This document shows, one piece after another, positions 26,605 to 37,214 of a DNA stretch of 64,000 nucleotides. Positions within the stretch are counted from its first letter, which is position 1. Each line of letters starts with the position of its first letter. The notes under the pieces were generated by a model that saw nothing but the letters and a program-made list of their open reading frames with translations, had not been told where the DNA came from and made no database searches. Where the stretch lies: positions 1 through 64,000 of the forward strand of contig JACMJL010000338.1 of NCBI GenBank assembly GCA_014380625.1, given 5' to 3'. The DNA comes from Clostridiaceae bacterium. Its GTDB lineage: Bacteria; Bacillota; Clostridia; Clostridiales; Clostridiaceae. The translations under genes were made by a program, and so were the position numbers.

Positions 26605-28914
26605 TTGAAACTTTCAATAAAATTATTTAAAATTGTATTTTTTTCATGTTTAATTTTAATATTATTTCTTTATATATTTTCAAAAACGTTCCTGTTGGAA
26701 AAATTTACTAAAATTGAAATTGGCAGGGCTCATAAAGATACTGAAGTTGCGCTTAAATACATTGGAAGAGATCTTATTAATTTGAATTCCTTGAATTTAG
26801 ACTATGCAAGATGGACTGATACTTATAATTATTTAAACATTAGGAATAATGAATATATAACTGTTAATTTTGATGATACAATTTCAATGGCAAGGTCAAA
26901 AGTGAGTTTTATTTTTATAATTGATAATTTAGAGAATATTATTTACAAAAAGAATATTGAAGATGATACAGAGGATATATTTACGGATGATTTATCTAAG
27001 AACATAATCTCAAATGTTTCTAAATCATTTAGTAGCAGTAATAAAAAGAATGTCGTTGGGCCTGTACTATATGATAAAGTACCAATTTTAATATCTGCTG
27101 AAAGAATCACCAAAAGTGATGGTTTTGGTACTAGCCCAGGCATTCTTATTTTTGCTAGATATTATGATAGCGATCAAATAGCAGCTATTAATGAAAATAC
27201 TCAGCTTGAAACAGAGTTGATAGCCTATAATGAAGACATAACTTTAGACAATAACGATGAACGAAAAGATACTTTTATTAGAATAAATAATAAAAATTCT
27301 ATTACTGGTTATGGATTAGTTGATGATATATTTTCTGAGCCCTCTTTCTTTGTAAAAGTAAATTTACAAAGAGAAATTTTTAAAAAGGCTGAATACGTAT
27401 TGAATTCGTATTTTTTAATCCTATTTGTGGTATCAGTATCGATATCCTTAGGGATTTTTGCATTAATTCATGTGTTTGTAGTTAAAAGAATAAATAATAT
27501 AAAGGCAATAGTTGAAAATGTAAATAGTTCTCATGACTTATCTTCAATGATAACCTTAAAAGGAAATGATGAAGTTTCTGAACTTGGGTCTAAATTTAAT
27601 AATATGTTTAGTCGGTTGAAAAGATCTGATGAGACCATATTTACACTTGCATATTATGACGCACTTACAGGTCTTCCAAATAGAAAAAAGTTACTTGAAA
27701 AAATTAATAATTTATTAGAAGATAAAAGAGTGAATTTCGCATTTTTATTTATAGATTTAGATAATTTTAAATCCATAAATGATAATTTTGGTCATGAGGC
27801 AGGAGATATTGTTCTTGTAGAAGTAGCACATAGATTGAAAAATAGTGTAAGGTCAATGGATATAGTTAGTAGAATTGGCGGAGATGAATTCATTGTAATT
27901 ATAAAAGATTTAGTATCAGTATCAGATGCTATAGAAGTTGCAGAAGAACTTGTGAAAATATTAAGTGCCACTTTTGTTTATTACGAAAATATCATATATA
28001 TAGGTGCCAGTATTGGAATTAGTTTATTCCCTGAACATGGAATTGATGTAGATACCTTAATTAAAAATGCTGATATAGCAATGTATGAAGCTAAAAATAG
28101 CGGTGGAAATGGATACATGGTTTATAACAATATCATGAAGGACAATGCTATTGATAAGTTGGAAATGAAAAAAAACTTAAAAAATGCAATGGAGAAAGAT
28201 GAATTTATAACTTACTATCAACCTATAATTCATGTAGAGTCAATGAAAATCTTAAGTGCAGAATCGCTTATAAGATGGAAGCGAGAGAATAAAATTATAC
28301 AACCTATTGAGTTTATACCTATTGCAAAATTAATAGGTGAAATAGTAACAATTGATAATTGGATGCTTGATAATGCCTGCTCTCAATGTAAAGAGTGGCA
28401 AAAATTAGGGTTGAAGGAGTTTAGCATATCTGTAAATACATCCTATAAACAACTAATTCAATTGAATTTTGTTGAGATAGTAATGAATATATTGAATAAA
28501 TATTCACTGGATCCTGGCTATTTGAATCTTGAGGTTACTGAGGATGAAGCTATGGAGGATATTGATATAATAATGACAGTACTTTCAGCATTAAAGTCAC
28601 AGGGAGTTAAGATTTCCATGGATGATTTTGGTACAGGTTATTCTTCTCTTAGTTATATAAATAGACTTCCTATTGACACAATAAAAATAGATAAATCACT
28701 TATAATAAATTTGGAAAACAACTCCAAAAACATAGTTATAATTAAATCTATAGTAGTAATGGCTAATAGTTTAAATATTAAAGTTGTTGCAGAGGGAATT
28801 GAAACAGAAGCAGAATTTACTAAGTTAAAAGAATTACAATGTGATTATATACAAGGATACTTGATTGGAAAGCCAATGACTGCAGACGATTTCCAACATA
28901 ATTTTCTTAAGTAG
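26605..28914 (+). CDS. CHASE4-like sensor, HAMP, GGDEF and EAL domain protein
   Basis: LNLDYARWTDTYNYL (CHASE4-like), SRIGGDEFIVI, SAESLIRWK, DDFGTGYSSLSYI. TTG at 26605 is a plausible start. Confidence 0.88.
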   Translation: MKLSIKLFKIVFFSCLILILFLYIFSKTFLLEKFTKIEIGRAHKDTEVALKYIGRDLINLNSLNLDYARWTDTYNYLNIRNNEYITVNFDDTISMARSKVSFIFIIDNLENIIYKKNIEDDTEDIFTDDLSKNIISNVSKSFSSSNKKNVVGPVLYDKVPILISAERITKSDGFGTSPGILIFARYYDSDQIAAINENTQLETELIAYNEDITLDNNDERKDTFIRINNKNSITGYGLVDDIFSEPSFFVKVNLQREIFKKAEYVLNSYFLILFVVSVSISLGIFALIHVFVVKRINNIKAIVENVNSSHDLSSMITLKGNDEVSELGSKFNNMFSRLKRSDETIFTLAYYDALTGLPNRKKLLEKINNLLEDKRVNFAFLFIDLDNFKSINDNFGHEAGDIVLVEVAHRLKNSVRSMDIVSRIGGDEFIVIIKDLVSVSDAIEVAEELVKILSATFVYYENIIYIGASIGISLFPEHGIDVDTLIKNADIAMYEAKNSGGNGYMVYNNIMKDNAIDKLEMKKNLKNAMEKDEFITYYQPIIHVESMKILSAESLIRWKRENKIIQPIEFIPIAKLIGEIVTIDNWMLDNACSQCKEWQKLGLKEFSISVNTSYKQLIQLNFVEIVMNILNKYSLDPGYLNLEVTEDEAMEDIDIIMTVLSALKSQGVKISMDDFGTGYSSLSYINRLPIDTIKIDKSLIINLENNSKNIVIIKSIVVMANSLNIKVVAEGIETEAEFTKLKELQCDYIQGYLIGKPMTADDFQHNFLK

Positions 28915-28949
28915 TTTTTAGAGGACTGAGAAATATCTGTATGTAAAAG

Positions 28950-28997
28950 AGGATGTCTCAAAATGAATTTTTAAATCATTTTGGGACATCCTCTTTA
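28950..28997 (+). terminator. Strong intrinsic terminator hairpin
   Basis: AGAGGATGTCTCAAAATGA...TCATTTTGGGACATCCTCTTT. Confidence 0.85.
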
Positions 28998-29023
28998 TAC
29001 TGAAATTTAATCTCTATATTGGA

Positions 29024-29671
29024 TTATTTACTAGTATTTGTAGCTGTTGTTACCGGTTGAGCTTGCCTAGCAATGGTAAGTAAGGTATCCATAGTAGCAT
29101 TTAATTCAACAAGTTTAGCATATCGAGCCTCCTGCTTAGCTATGACCTTATCTAGAGAAGCAAGTGCAACTTCGAATTTTTTACCTCTAATATTTTCTTG
29201 TGTAGTTTTAGCTTCTGAACTTATTCCTGGTAAGTTTTTTATCTTTTCAATATTATCTTTTAAAGCCTTAGATTTTGAAGTTAAAACTTGTAATTGTTCT
29301 GCTGATAAGGTCTTTTTACCAGCTTTAATATCTGCCAATATTGATTTCAACTCTTGTTTTTTTGCACTAATTTGTTTTTTTAATTCAATACTCTTTTTTG
29401 TATTAGCTTTCATAATTTCATGTTTTGCCTTGAGCTCACTTATAAAAGCTTCTGTAGCTGGATTGTTTTTCAATCCTTTACCTTTAATTTCCAATTGTTT
29501 TACTTTATCCTCAATTTTCACTGTTTTGTTATCAAATTGTGAATGAACCTGCGATTTTGCATCAGTAATGTCATTCTGACCCTCTGCAAAGGCTATTGTT
29601 GGCATTAACATCATACCAGTTAATACAAGAGCTATAATTTTACTTTTCATAATTGTTATTCCACCTTTCAT
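29024..29671 (-). CDS. Secreted coiled-coil hypothetical protein
   Basis: Signal peptide (MKSKIIALVLTGMMLMPTIAFAEG) and charged helical body. Confidence 0.6.
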   Translation of the reverse strand: MKGGITIMKSKIIALVLTGMMLMPTIAFAEGQNDITDAKSQVHSQFDNKTVKIEDKVKQLEIKGKGLKNNPATEAFISELKAKHEIMKANTKKSIELKKQISAKKQELKSILADIKAGKKTLSAEQLQVLTSKSKALKDNIEKIKNLPGISSEAKTTQENIRGKKFEVALASLDKVIAKQEARYAKLVELNATMDTLLTIARQAQPVTTATNTSK

Positions 29672-29675
29672 TTGG

Positions 29676-29987
29676 TTAATCTAAATTTAATTCTTCTGCC
29701 TCATCCCCAGAATCTAGAACACTGTCTATTGAATCTAATACAGATTTTATGTTATCTGTTTCTTTTGTTTTTTCATTTGAAGTCAAAGGAGGCGATTCAA
29801 CGTTAGTCTTAGTGTCTTTGCCTTCAACTATGTTGTCGGTAGTTGTTGCCTTTTTTTCCACAGTAGATGTGGTTTGGGTAGTTGCCTTAGAGGATGTAGA
29901 TGCTTTATTTGATAGGTTGTCCGAGTTTTTACATCCAGCAAGTAAAATAGTTGACAGCAATAATAGGAAAACAATCCTTTTTGACAT
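29676..29987 (-). CDS. Small Ser/Thr-rich lipoprotein
   Basis: Lipobox LLAGC after hydrophobic signal; low-complexity Thr/Lys/Asp-rich tail. Confidence 0.6.
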   Translation of the reverse strand: MSKRIVFLLLLSTILLAGCKNSDNLSNKASTSSKATTQTTSTVEKKATTTDNIVEGKDTKTNVESPPLTSNEKTKETDNIKSVLDSIDSVLDSGDEAEELNLD

Positions 29988-30133
29988 ATGTTACCTCCCC
30001 TCTTGTTTTGGATATTATACTATACGTTGATTATTTTATTTTTAAGGGGGTATAAGCTACAAATAAATATATTTGTTTAACTACCCTCTTAAAATTAGTA
30101 TAATATACGTATTAAATATAAAGGGGTGATTAC

Positions 30134-30817
30134 ATGGAAATAGAGCCTCTTCTAATGAACAATCGAAATAAATTCATAGAAGAAAACAAAGGTTTCATAT
30201 ATAATATTGCCTGTAAAATATGCAATAAAAAATTAGATTGGTTAAATGATGACGAACTAAGCATAGCTTTAATATCATTTAATGTTGCTTGTGACACCTA
30301 TGATAATAATAAAGGGAATTTTTTTGGTTTCGCTAAGGTATTAATAAAAAATTCTTTAATAGACTTTTCTAGGAAGGCTAGAAATACTCCTTACTTAATG
30401 TTTCAAGATGAAGAAGCAATGGTTAATTATATAGATAATAAAGAGGCTATAATTGAATTTGAAAAAGAGCAGGAAACTCTGAGAAAAGCTGAAGAGATAG
30501 CTATGTTTTCTAAGGAATTAGCAGAGTACAAATTAACCTTAAATGATTTGATAGAAGCATCACCATCTCATATTGATACCAGAAATATATTGCTTAATAT
30601 AGCTTTTAAATGCTCAAAGGAAGAAAACATAATTAATTATGTAAGCAATAAAAAAAATCTTCCGTTAAAAGAAATGACCTTACTTACTAGCACAAATAGA
30701 AAGGTTCTTGAGAAATGGAGGAAATATCTTTTAGTGTTAATTTTAATTTTTTCTAGTAATGAATATTCTTATATAAGATCATACTTTAATATAGAGGTAG
30801 GTGAAAATCATGTATAA
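30134..30817 (+). CDS. sigI: RNA polymerase sigma-I factor
   Basis: SigI-like region 2 (ELSIALISFNVACDTYDNNKGNFFGFAKVLIKNSLIDFSRK) followed by RsgI-type gene. Confidence 0.88.
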   Translation: MEIEPLLMNNRNKFIEENKGFIYNIACKICNKKLDWLNDDELSIALISFNVACDTYDNNKGNFFGFAKVLIKNSLIDFSRKARNTPYLMFQDEEAMVNYIDNKEAIIEFEKEQETLRKAEEIAMFSKELAEYKLTLNDLIEASPSHIDTRNILLNIAFKCSKEENIINYVSNKKNLPLKEMTLLTSTNRKVLEKWRKYLLVLILIFSSNEYSYIRSYFNIEVGENHV

Positions 30818-31634
30818 AACTGGATTAGTTTTAAAAGTAGAAAGGAATAAAGCAACGTTACTTACTGACACTGGTGAATTTGTTAAAGTTGGATTTTCAA
30901 AAACCCTGCCTAAAGTTGGTGAAACATATAGCGGGTCTGTGGAAATAGAAAGGAATTATTTAAAACATTTAGCAGCTGTTGCAGCATTATTTATGATTTT
31001 TTTATCTGGAGGTGGTGTGGCATATGCATATTATACTCCTGTTGCAACAATTCAAGTCAGCATTAATCCGTCTATAGAGCTTAAAATAAATCGATTTGAC
31101 AAAATAATAAAATCTACACCTATTAATACGGATGGAGTAACGCTTTTTCAAAATTTACAACTGAAAAATAAAAATGTAAATGAAGCCTTGACTTTAGTGG
31201 TTAATAAAGCTAAAAAGGATAATTTCATAAATGAGGACTACAATACTCAAGGTAAAACAATTTCAGTTAAAATATCAGCTAAGGACAATGTTAAAACTAT
31301 AAAACTAGAGGCGTTTCAAAAATATATAGCACAAAATAAAATAAACACAAAAATAGATGATAACGGAAAAAAGACTAATCAAGAGTTTACTAAGGTTGAT
31401 AAGAGCATAAATAAACAGGCGCCAACAGGTAGTAATTCACTTAATAAAAATAAAGTTAAGCCTATTGAAGGTGATAATAAAAGTAAAAATGATAATCTAG
31501 AATCTAAACCTAAGGAAAATGAGGTTCCTAAAAATCTTCCGGGTAGCATAAATCATGATAAACGCTATGATAAATCCGTTGAGGATAAAGTAGAGTCATC
31601 AAAACTAAAAAAATACTTTGATAATAAAAACTAA
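30810..31634 (+). CDS. rsgI: Anti-sigma-I factor RsgI
   Basis: RsgI N-terminal domain (TGLVLKVERNKATLLTDTGEFVKV), single TM, VATIQVSINPSIELKINRFDKII; overlaps sigI. Confidence 0.88.
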   Translation: MYKTGLVLKVERNKATLLTDTGEFVKVGFSKTLPKVGETYSGSVEIERNYLKHLAAVAALFMIFLSGGGVAYAYYTPVATIQVSINPSIELKINRFDKIIKSTPINTDGVTLFQNLQLKNKNVNEALTLVVNKAKKDNFINEDYNTQGKTISVKISAKDNVKTIKLEAFQKYIAQNKINTKIDDNGKKTNQEFTKVDKSINKQAPTGSNSLNKNKVKPIEGDNKSKNDNLESKPKENEVPKNLPGSINHDKRYDKSVEDKVESSKLKKYFDNKN

Positions 31635-31687
31635 GTTTAATAAGGCTGAGGCTACTTTATAGGTAGTCCCGGCCTTATTAGGTTATT

Positions 31688-32212
31688 TTATTTAGTCCAT
31701 GCTCTATAAAAATCAGGATAATTTTCTTTTAAAAACTTAATGTATTGTTTATAGTAGCCTAGCCCTTTTAAAACTTTTAACATTTTAAATGGATAGGGTG
31801 CCTTTTTATCTAAATAACGTGTAGTATCAATAATTTTAAGTTTATGGTCGCTAGTTACAAACAGTTCGCCCATTCTGATATCGATTCTTGTAAACTTTAA
31901 TTTAATGAATACTCTAATAAGTTCCGTCAATTGTCTTGCTAAACTATTATTAAAGCCATTTTGTTTAATATATACTTTAATATTTGGACCATCTACGTAT
32001 TCACGAATCATATAATTCGCTTTACATTCATACACTCTAGGAAATTGTGAATATCCCTTAACATGTTTTAGTACCTCATATTCCATCTGCATATCTTTAG
32101 TTTTTTTACATACCTTTAGGCAACGATTTTTATCTAACCTATAAACTCTTCCATGAGTACCTTTACCTATTAAAGGTAACTTATTAATATTTATATTCTC
32201 CAAGTTTATCAT
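31688..32212 (-). CDS. Protein-kinase-like protein (YrzF/serine-threonine kinase-like)
   Basis: LPLIGKGTHGRVYRLDKNRCLKVCK, RIDIRMGELFVTSDHKLKIIDTTRYL. Confidence 0.7.
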   Translation of the reverse strand: MINLENININKLPLIGKGTHGRVYRLDKNRCLKVCKKTKDMQMEYEVLKHVKGYSQFPRVYECKANYMIREYVDGPNIKVYIKQNGFNNSLARQLTELIRVFIKLKFTRIDIRMGELFVTSDHKLKIIDTTRYLDKKAPYPFKMLKVLKGLGYYKQYIKFLKENYPDFYRAWTK

Positions 32213-32344
32213 CTCCTGGATGATAAGTCATATTTTAAAAACATGACTTATATAAAAAGGATTTTTCTACATTGAAAATTAGTATTTATATAATTATAAT
32301 ATGCATTTAATGTATTTCCACCACAACATAAATTAACATACATT

Positions 32345-32722
32345 CTATATTATTCTTTGTATTAAAAGTTTACCTACAATAAGGCCAAATAAGCTAAAAA
32401 ATAAATTAAGACTAATATTTAATGTTCCTAAAACATATCTTGAGTCACTGAATAGATTAATAGTTTCTAAGCTGAAGGTTGAAAAAGTAGTTAGTCCACC
32501 TAAAACACCTGTGGTTAAAATTAACCTTTGGTTAGGAGATATTAAGGTTGTATCTGTACTTATCTGCATTATAGCCCCCATTAGAAATCCTCCAAGAACA
32601 TTCACAATTAATGTGCCGAAGGGGAAACTTGAACCAAACCATTTTGTAGATTGAATAGAAATTATATAACGTAAAGAAGCACCAACAAATCCACCTATTC
32701 CAACGTAAAATATCTTTTGCAT
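32345..32722 (-). CDS. crcB: CrcB/Fluc fluoride channel
   Basis: GIGGFVGASLRYIIS, FPFGTLIVNVLGGFLMG, TTGVLGGLTTFSTFSLE. Confidence 0.93.
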   Translation of the reverse strand: MQKIFYVGIGGFVGASLRYIISIQSTKWFGSSFPFGTLIVNVLGGFLMGAIMQISTDTTLISPNQRLILTTGVLGGLTTFSTFSLETINLFSDSRYVLGTLNISLNLFFSLFGLIVGKLLIQRII

Positions 32723-32987
32723 AACAATTACCTACCTTTCAAAAATAAAATCACAGGTTTTTCTGTTTAAAAAGGTTACATCCAACAATTTTGTTTGCAG
32801 GATATTCTGCCTATGGTGAATATTTCTATATAATATATTAAATATTATATAGAAAAAAAAACAATGTCAAGATAAATAAACATCTAAAATATGTCACCTT
32901 TAAGTATAGTAGATTGTGTAGAATCTATATTTAATGTAAAATGTAATTAAGAAAAGTTTACATAAATATAGAAAGGGGTTTAAATAC

Positions 32988-34439
32988 ATGAATTGTGCAG
33001 ATATTGGATTGATTGGTTTGGCAGTAATGGGTGAAAACCTAGTTATGAATATAGAGAGTAAGGGGTTTAGTGTTGCGGTGTATAACCGTAGTTCCAATAA
33101 GGTAAGAGATTTTGTAGAAGGACGTGCCCTGGGTAAGAATATAATTGGAACCTATTCCATACAAGAATTAATAAATAATTTAAAGAAACCCCGCAAGGTA
33201 ATGCTGATGGTGAAAGCTGGAAAGTCTGTGGATGATCTGATTGAACAATTGATTCCCTTTTTAGAAAAAGGAGATATTATCATTGATGGTGGAAATTCTT
33301 ACTTTAAAGATACAATTAGGCGGAATAAATATGTTGAGGAGAAGGGCTTGCTATTTATAGGGGCAGGTGTTTCTGGTGGTGAAGAGGGCGCATTAAAGGG
33401 ACCGAGTATTATGCCTGGTGGTTCATTAGAAGCATGGCCCTTTGTTAGGCCTATATTTCAAGCAATTTCTGCGAAAGTTGAGGATAATCGCGCTTGTTGT
33501 GATTGGGTTGGAAACGATGGTGCAGGTCATTTTGTTAAAATGGTGCATAATGGAATAGAATATGGTGATATGCAGTTGATAAGTGAAGCGTATCATTTGA
33601 TGCGAGACTCCTTAGAAATGACTTCAGAGGAAATGCACATCGCATTTAAATCTTTTAATGAGGGTGATTTAAATAGCTATTTAATAGAAATAACTAGCGA
33701 GATACTTAGTTATAAAGATGAGGATGGAGAAGCCTTAGTAGATAAAATATTAGACAGTGCAGGACAAAAGGGAACTGGGAAATGGACATCTATAGCTGCA
33801 TTAGATGAGGGCAATCCTTTGACATTGATAAGTGAAGCGGTATTTGCTAGATGCATGTCCTCAATGAAGGATGAGAGAGTTATGGCTTCTAAAGTTATTT
33901 TAGGACCAACAGCAAAGTTTCAAGGGGATAAAAAGGCCTTTATAGAAGATATTAAAAATGCACTTTATGCCTCTAAAATTGTATCCTATGCTCAGGGGTA
34001 TACTTTAATGATGGCAGCTGCAAAAACCTATAATTGGAAACTTAACTTTGGTGAAATAGCTTTAATGTGGCGTGGTGGATGTATTATTAGATCGATTTTT
34101 TTAGGTAAAATTAAAGAAGCCTACGATAAAAATCCAGAGTTAACCAACTTGTTATTAGATCCCTTTTTCCAAGGCAAGGTTCAGGATGCTCAAGCTGGAT
34201 TTAGAAGAGTTGTTTCCACTGCTGTGTTGAATGGAATTCCAGTACCCACACTTTCTACTGCACTCAGCTATTTTGATAGCTATAGATGTGAAAATCTTCC
34301 TGCTAACTTGCTTCAGGCGCAAAGGGATTACTTTGGAGCACATACCTATGAAAGAATAGATAAACCAAGGGGTGAGTTTTTCCACACAAATTGGACTGGG
34401 CGTGGAGGAACTACAGCATCTACTACGTATAAAGTTTAA
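32988..34439 (+). CDS. gnd: 6-phosphogluconate dehydrogenase (decarboxylating)
   Basis: IGLIGLAVMGENLVMNIESKGF, GGNSYFKDT, GAGVSGGEEGALKGPSIMPGG, KMVHNGIEYGDMQLI. Confidence 0.95.
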   Translation: MNCADIGLIGLAVMGENLVMNIESKGFSVAVYNRSSNKVRDFVEGRALGKNIIGTYSIQELINNLKKPRKVMLMVKAGKSVDDLIEQLIPFLEKGDIIIDGGNSYFKDTIRRNKYVEEKGLLFIGAGVSGGEEGALKGPSIMPGGSLEAWPFVRPIFQAISAKVEDNRACCDWVGNDGAGHFVKMVHNGIEYGDMQLISEAYHLMRDSLEMTSEEMHIAFKSFNEGDLNSYLIEITSEILSYKDEDGEALVDKILDSAGQKGTGKWTSIAALDEGNPLTLISEAVFARCMSSMKDERVMASKVILGPTAKFQGDKKAFIEDIKNALYASKIVSYAQGYTLMMAAAKTYNWKLNFGEIALMWRGGCIIRSIFLGKIKEAYDKNPELTNLLLDPFFQGKVQDAQAGFRRVVSTAVLNGIPVPTLSTALSYFDSYRCENLPANLLQAQRDYFGAHTYERIDKPRGEFFHTNWTGRGGTTASTTYKV

Positions 34440-34486
34440 AAAAATATTTTTTTAGCCATAGAAATATGGCGAAATGGAGGGCTTAA

Positions 34487-35503
34487 ATGAAAGCTTTATT
34501 TATTGGTGGAACAGGAACAATTAGTACGGCAATATCTAAACTTGCAGTTGAAAAGGGTTGGGAACTTTATTTGCTAAATCGAGGGAATAATATTAGCAAG
34601 GTTCCAGAAGGCGCAAGGGTCATTACTGCTGATATTAATGATGAACTGTCCGTTTCAGAACTTATTAAAGATATGAAATTTGATGTAATAGCAGATTTCA
34701 TTGCTTTTGAAACTTCACAAATTCAGCGTGATATTAGACTTTTTAGTAACAAAACAAAACAGTTTATTTTTATTAGTTCTGCTTCTGCTTATCAAAAACC
34801 TTTATCACACTATAAAATTACTGAGAGTACGCCACTAGCTAATCCCTATTGGCAATATTCTCGTAATAAAATAGCCTGCGAAGAAAGATTAATGGAGGAA
34901 TATAGGGAGAATAATTTTCCTATAACAATAATTCGACCAAGTCATACCTATAGTGAGGGTAGCATTCCACTGGCTGTTCATGGTGAAAAGGGTGCATGGC
35001 AGGTTATTGATAGAATAATGAAAGGAAAACCAGTTATTATTCATGGTGATGGCAGTTCCCTTTGGACAATTACTCATAATTCTGATTTCGCAAAGGCATT
35101 TGTTGGAATAATGGGAAATCAAGCAGCAATAGGAGAAGCTATTCATATAACCTCAGATGAGGCTTTAACGTGGAATAAGATATACGATTGCATTGGATTA
35201 GCACTTGATATGGAAGTTAAAAAGTTGCATGTTACAACAGATTTCTTAGTGGAATGCCAAGCAGACTTTGAGGGTGGCTTAATTGGGGATAAGGCTAATA
35301 CTGTAGTTTTTGATAATAGTAAGATTAAAAGGCTCGTACCAGATTTCGTTGCTACAGTTAGATTTGATCAAGGAATAAAACTTTCTATTGAGTATATGTT
35401 AACTCATCCTGAATTACAAATAGCTGATGAAGAGTTTGACCTTTTCTGCGATAGAATAATTGAAGCACAGCAAGAAGCTGTAAGGTATTTCAAGGGTTTA
35501 TAA
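34487..35503 (+). CDS. NAD-dependent epimerase/dehydratase (extended SDR)
   Basis: ALFIGGTGTISTAISKLA nucleotide-binding motif; YSRNKIACE. Confidence 0.85.
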   Translation: MKALFIGGTGTISTAISKLAVEKGWELYLLNRGNNISKVPEGARVITADINDELSVSELIKDMKFDVIADFIAFETSQIQRDIRLFSNKTKQFIFISSASAYQKPLSHYKITESTPLANPYWQYSRNKIACEERLMEEYRENNFPITIIRPSHTYSEGSIPLAVHGEKGAWQVIDRIMKGKPVIIHGDGSSLWTITHNSDFAKAFVGIMGNQAAIGEAIHITSDEALTWNKIYDCIGLALDMEVKKLHVTTDFLVECQADFEGGLIGDKANTVVFDNSKIKRLVPDFVATVRFDQGIKLSIEYMLTHPELQIADEEFDLFCDRIIEAQQEAVRYFKGL

Positions 35504-35519
35504 GGTTTTAATAAAATTT

Positions 35520-35566
35520 TTAAGGAACTGCATTTTTATAATTTGCAGTTCCTTATTTTTTTAAGC
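35520..35566. terminator. Bidirectional terminator between convergent genes
   Basis: TAAGGAACTGCA...TGCAGTTCCTTATTTTTTT. Confidence 0.85.
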
Positions 35567-35570
35567 TACC

Positions 35571-35993
35571 TTAATTAAAAGTAAAACCTTTCCACAACAA
35601 CTCAAAAGAACCAGAGGTATTTTTCCCCGTTACTACTAAACTTATCTTTCCAGTTCCTTTAGCCACGATTTTTATGGAACCCTTTTTCTTTACTGGTAAA
35701 TTAGCTATGGGAACTCCATAAGGGTCATTAATAACTATTGTCAAAGTACCTTCTTTAACACTGGAGGTATAGTCAAATTTAATTTTATCACCTTTGTTTA
35801 CATTTAAGGTTCGCGTTTCATTTCCTTCGAAATTTTCATAAGACATTTTAAAGGTTCCAGCCTTAGTAGTTTCAGTTAAAGTTTGAAAATTAGCTTGGCT
35901 TGTTACGGAACTAATCTTAGTAAAGTTAGACCCACAACCAATACAACATAAGGAGATTGTTATTATGAGTAATATAAATAGTATGAATTTCAA
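35571..35993 (-). CDS. Hypothetical lipoprotein
   Basis: Signal with lipobox-like ISLCCIGCG; beta-rich body. Confidence 0.55.
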   Translation of the reverse strand: MKFILFILLIITISLCCIGCGSNFTKISSVTSQANFQTLTETTKAGTFKMSYENFEGNETRTLNVNKGDKIKFDYTSSVKEGTLTIVINDPYGVPIANLPVKKKGSIKIVAKGTGKISLVVTGKNTSGSFELLWKGFTFN

Positions 35994-36287
35994 CTTATTA
36001 TTAATACAAAGACCCCCTAGAATAAGTGCTGTTATTATATAAATATTATTGGAATGAAGAATATATGTAACATATATAAAGCGACATTTGAAACACTTTA
36101 TTGTATAGTTTGTACATTACATATTTTTAGCCAAATGTAATTATGGTATAAAGGGTATAAGCCAATTACCTTTTAAAGCTTACAAGTGTACAAATAGTTA
36201 CATTTATGTTAGTATTTAAATTGGTTTAAAATTTATGCATAGTAAAAATTCTTTTAAGGCTTAAAATATTTATATGGAGGTAAAAAA

Positions 36288-37214
36288 ATGTTAGATAAAC
36301 CAATTGTTCAAATTAAAAATTTGAAAAAGAAAATCGGAAGTAAATTAATTATTGATGATCTTAGTTTTGATGTACGTCCCGGAGAAGTTTTTGGATTTTT
36401 AGGACCTAATGGAGCAGGTAAAACCACTACTATAAGGATGCTTCTAGGACTTATATCCATTACTGAGGGTGAAATTTTTATCAACGGGTTTAGTATTAAG
36501 AAAGATTTTGAAAAAGCCATTGCAAACGTTGGGGGAATAGTGGAAAATCCTGATTTATATAAACATTTAACAGGATATCAAAATCTTATCCATTATTGCC
36601 GCATGTATAGTGGCATAAAAAAAGAGCGAATAAATGAGGTTATTAAAATCGTAGGTTTAGATAAAAGACTTAATGATAAGGTAAAAACTTATTCTTTAGG
36701 TATGCGTCAAAGATTAGGCCTAGCTCAGGCTTTACTTAACTCACCCTCCTTGTTAGTCCTTGATGAGCCCACAAATGGTCTAGATCCAGCAGGGATTCAT
36801 GAACTTAGAGCTCATTTAAGAAACTTGGCTGAGAAAGAGAATATAGCAGTCATAGTCTCTAGCCACCTTCTTGCGGAAATGGAATTAATGTGTGATAGGG
36901 TAGGAATTATACAAAATGGAAAGTTAGTAAGAATAGAAAATGTAAGAGAATTAGTTGATGAAAAGAAAAATTCAGTAGTTGCGTTAACCGTTGAACCAAT
37001 AGAAAAAGCAATTAATTGCTTGAAGGAATTTAATAATGAATACGATCCAATAGTAAAGGATAAAGAAATAGAAATAATAGAGAATCTTGAAGGAGTTCCA
37101 GCATTGGTTTCAAAGCTTGTAGCTGAAGGAATAAATATCTATGGGGTTAGAATGGTTTCCCAGAGCCTAGAGGATAAATTTTTAGAAATGACTGGAGGTA
37201 ATGAAATTGCTTAA
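36288..37214 (+). CDS. ABC transporter ATP-binding protein (BcrA-like)
   Basis: FLGPNGAGKTTTIRMLLGL, YSLGMRQRLGLAQALL, LVLDEPTNGLDP. Confidence 0.93.
   Translation: MLDKPIVQIKNLKKKIGSKLIIDDLSFDVRPGEVFGFLGPNGAGKTTTIRMLLGLISITEGEIFINGFSIKKDFEKAIANVGGIVENPDLYKHLTGYQNLIHYCRMYSGIKKERINEVIKIVGLDKRLNDKVKTYSLGMRQRLGLAQALLNSPSLLVLDEPTNGLDPAGIHELRAHLRNLAEKENIAVIVSSHLLAEMELMCDRVGIIQNGKLVRIENVRELVDEKKNSVVALTVEPIEKAINCLKEFNNEYDPIVKDKEIEIIENLEGVPALVSKLVAEGINIYGVRMVSQSLEDKFLEMTGGNEIA

Noticed and set aside
29749-30030. Plus-strand 93-aa ORF overlapping the lipoprotein gene
   Set aside because: Antisense shadow of a low-complexity gene; no RBS or family signal.
32740-32830. Canonical fluoride riboswitch upstream of crcB
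   Set aside because: The expected GAUGG...UUC.CC core and downstream pseudoknot partners are not visible by eye; kept only as an unresolved leader.
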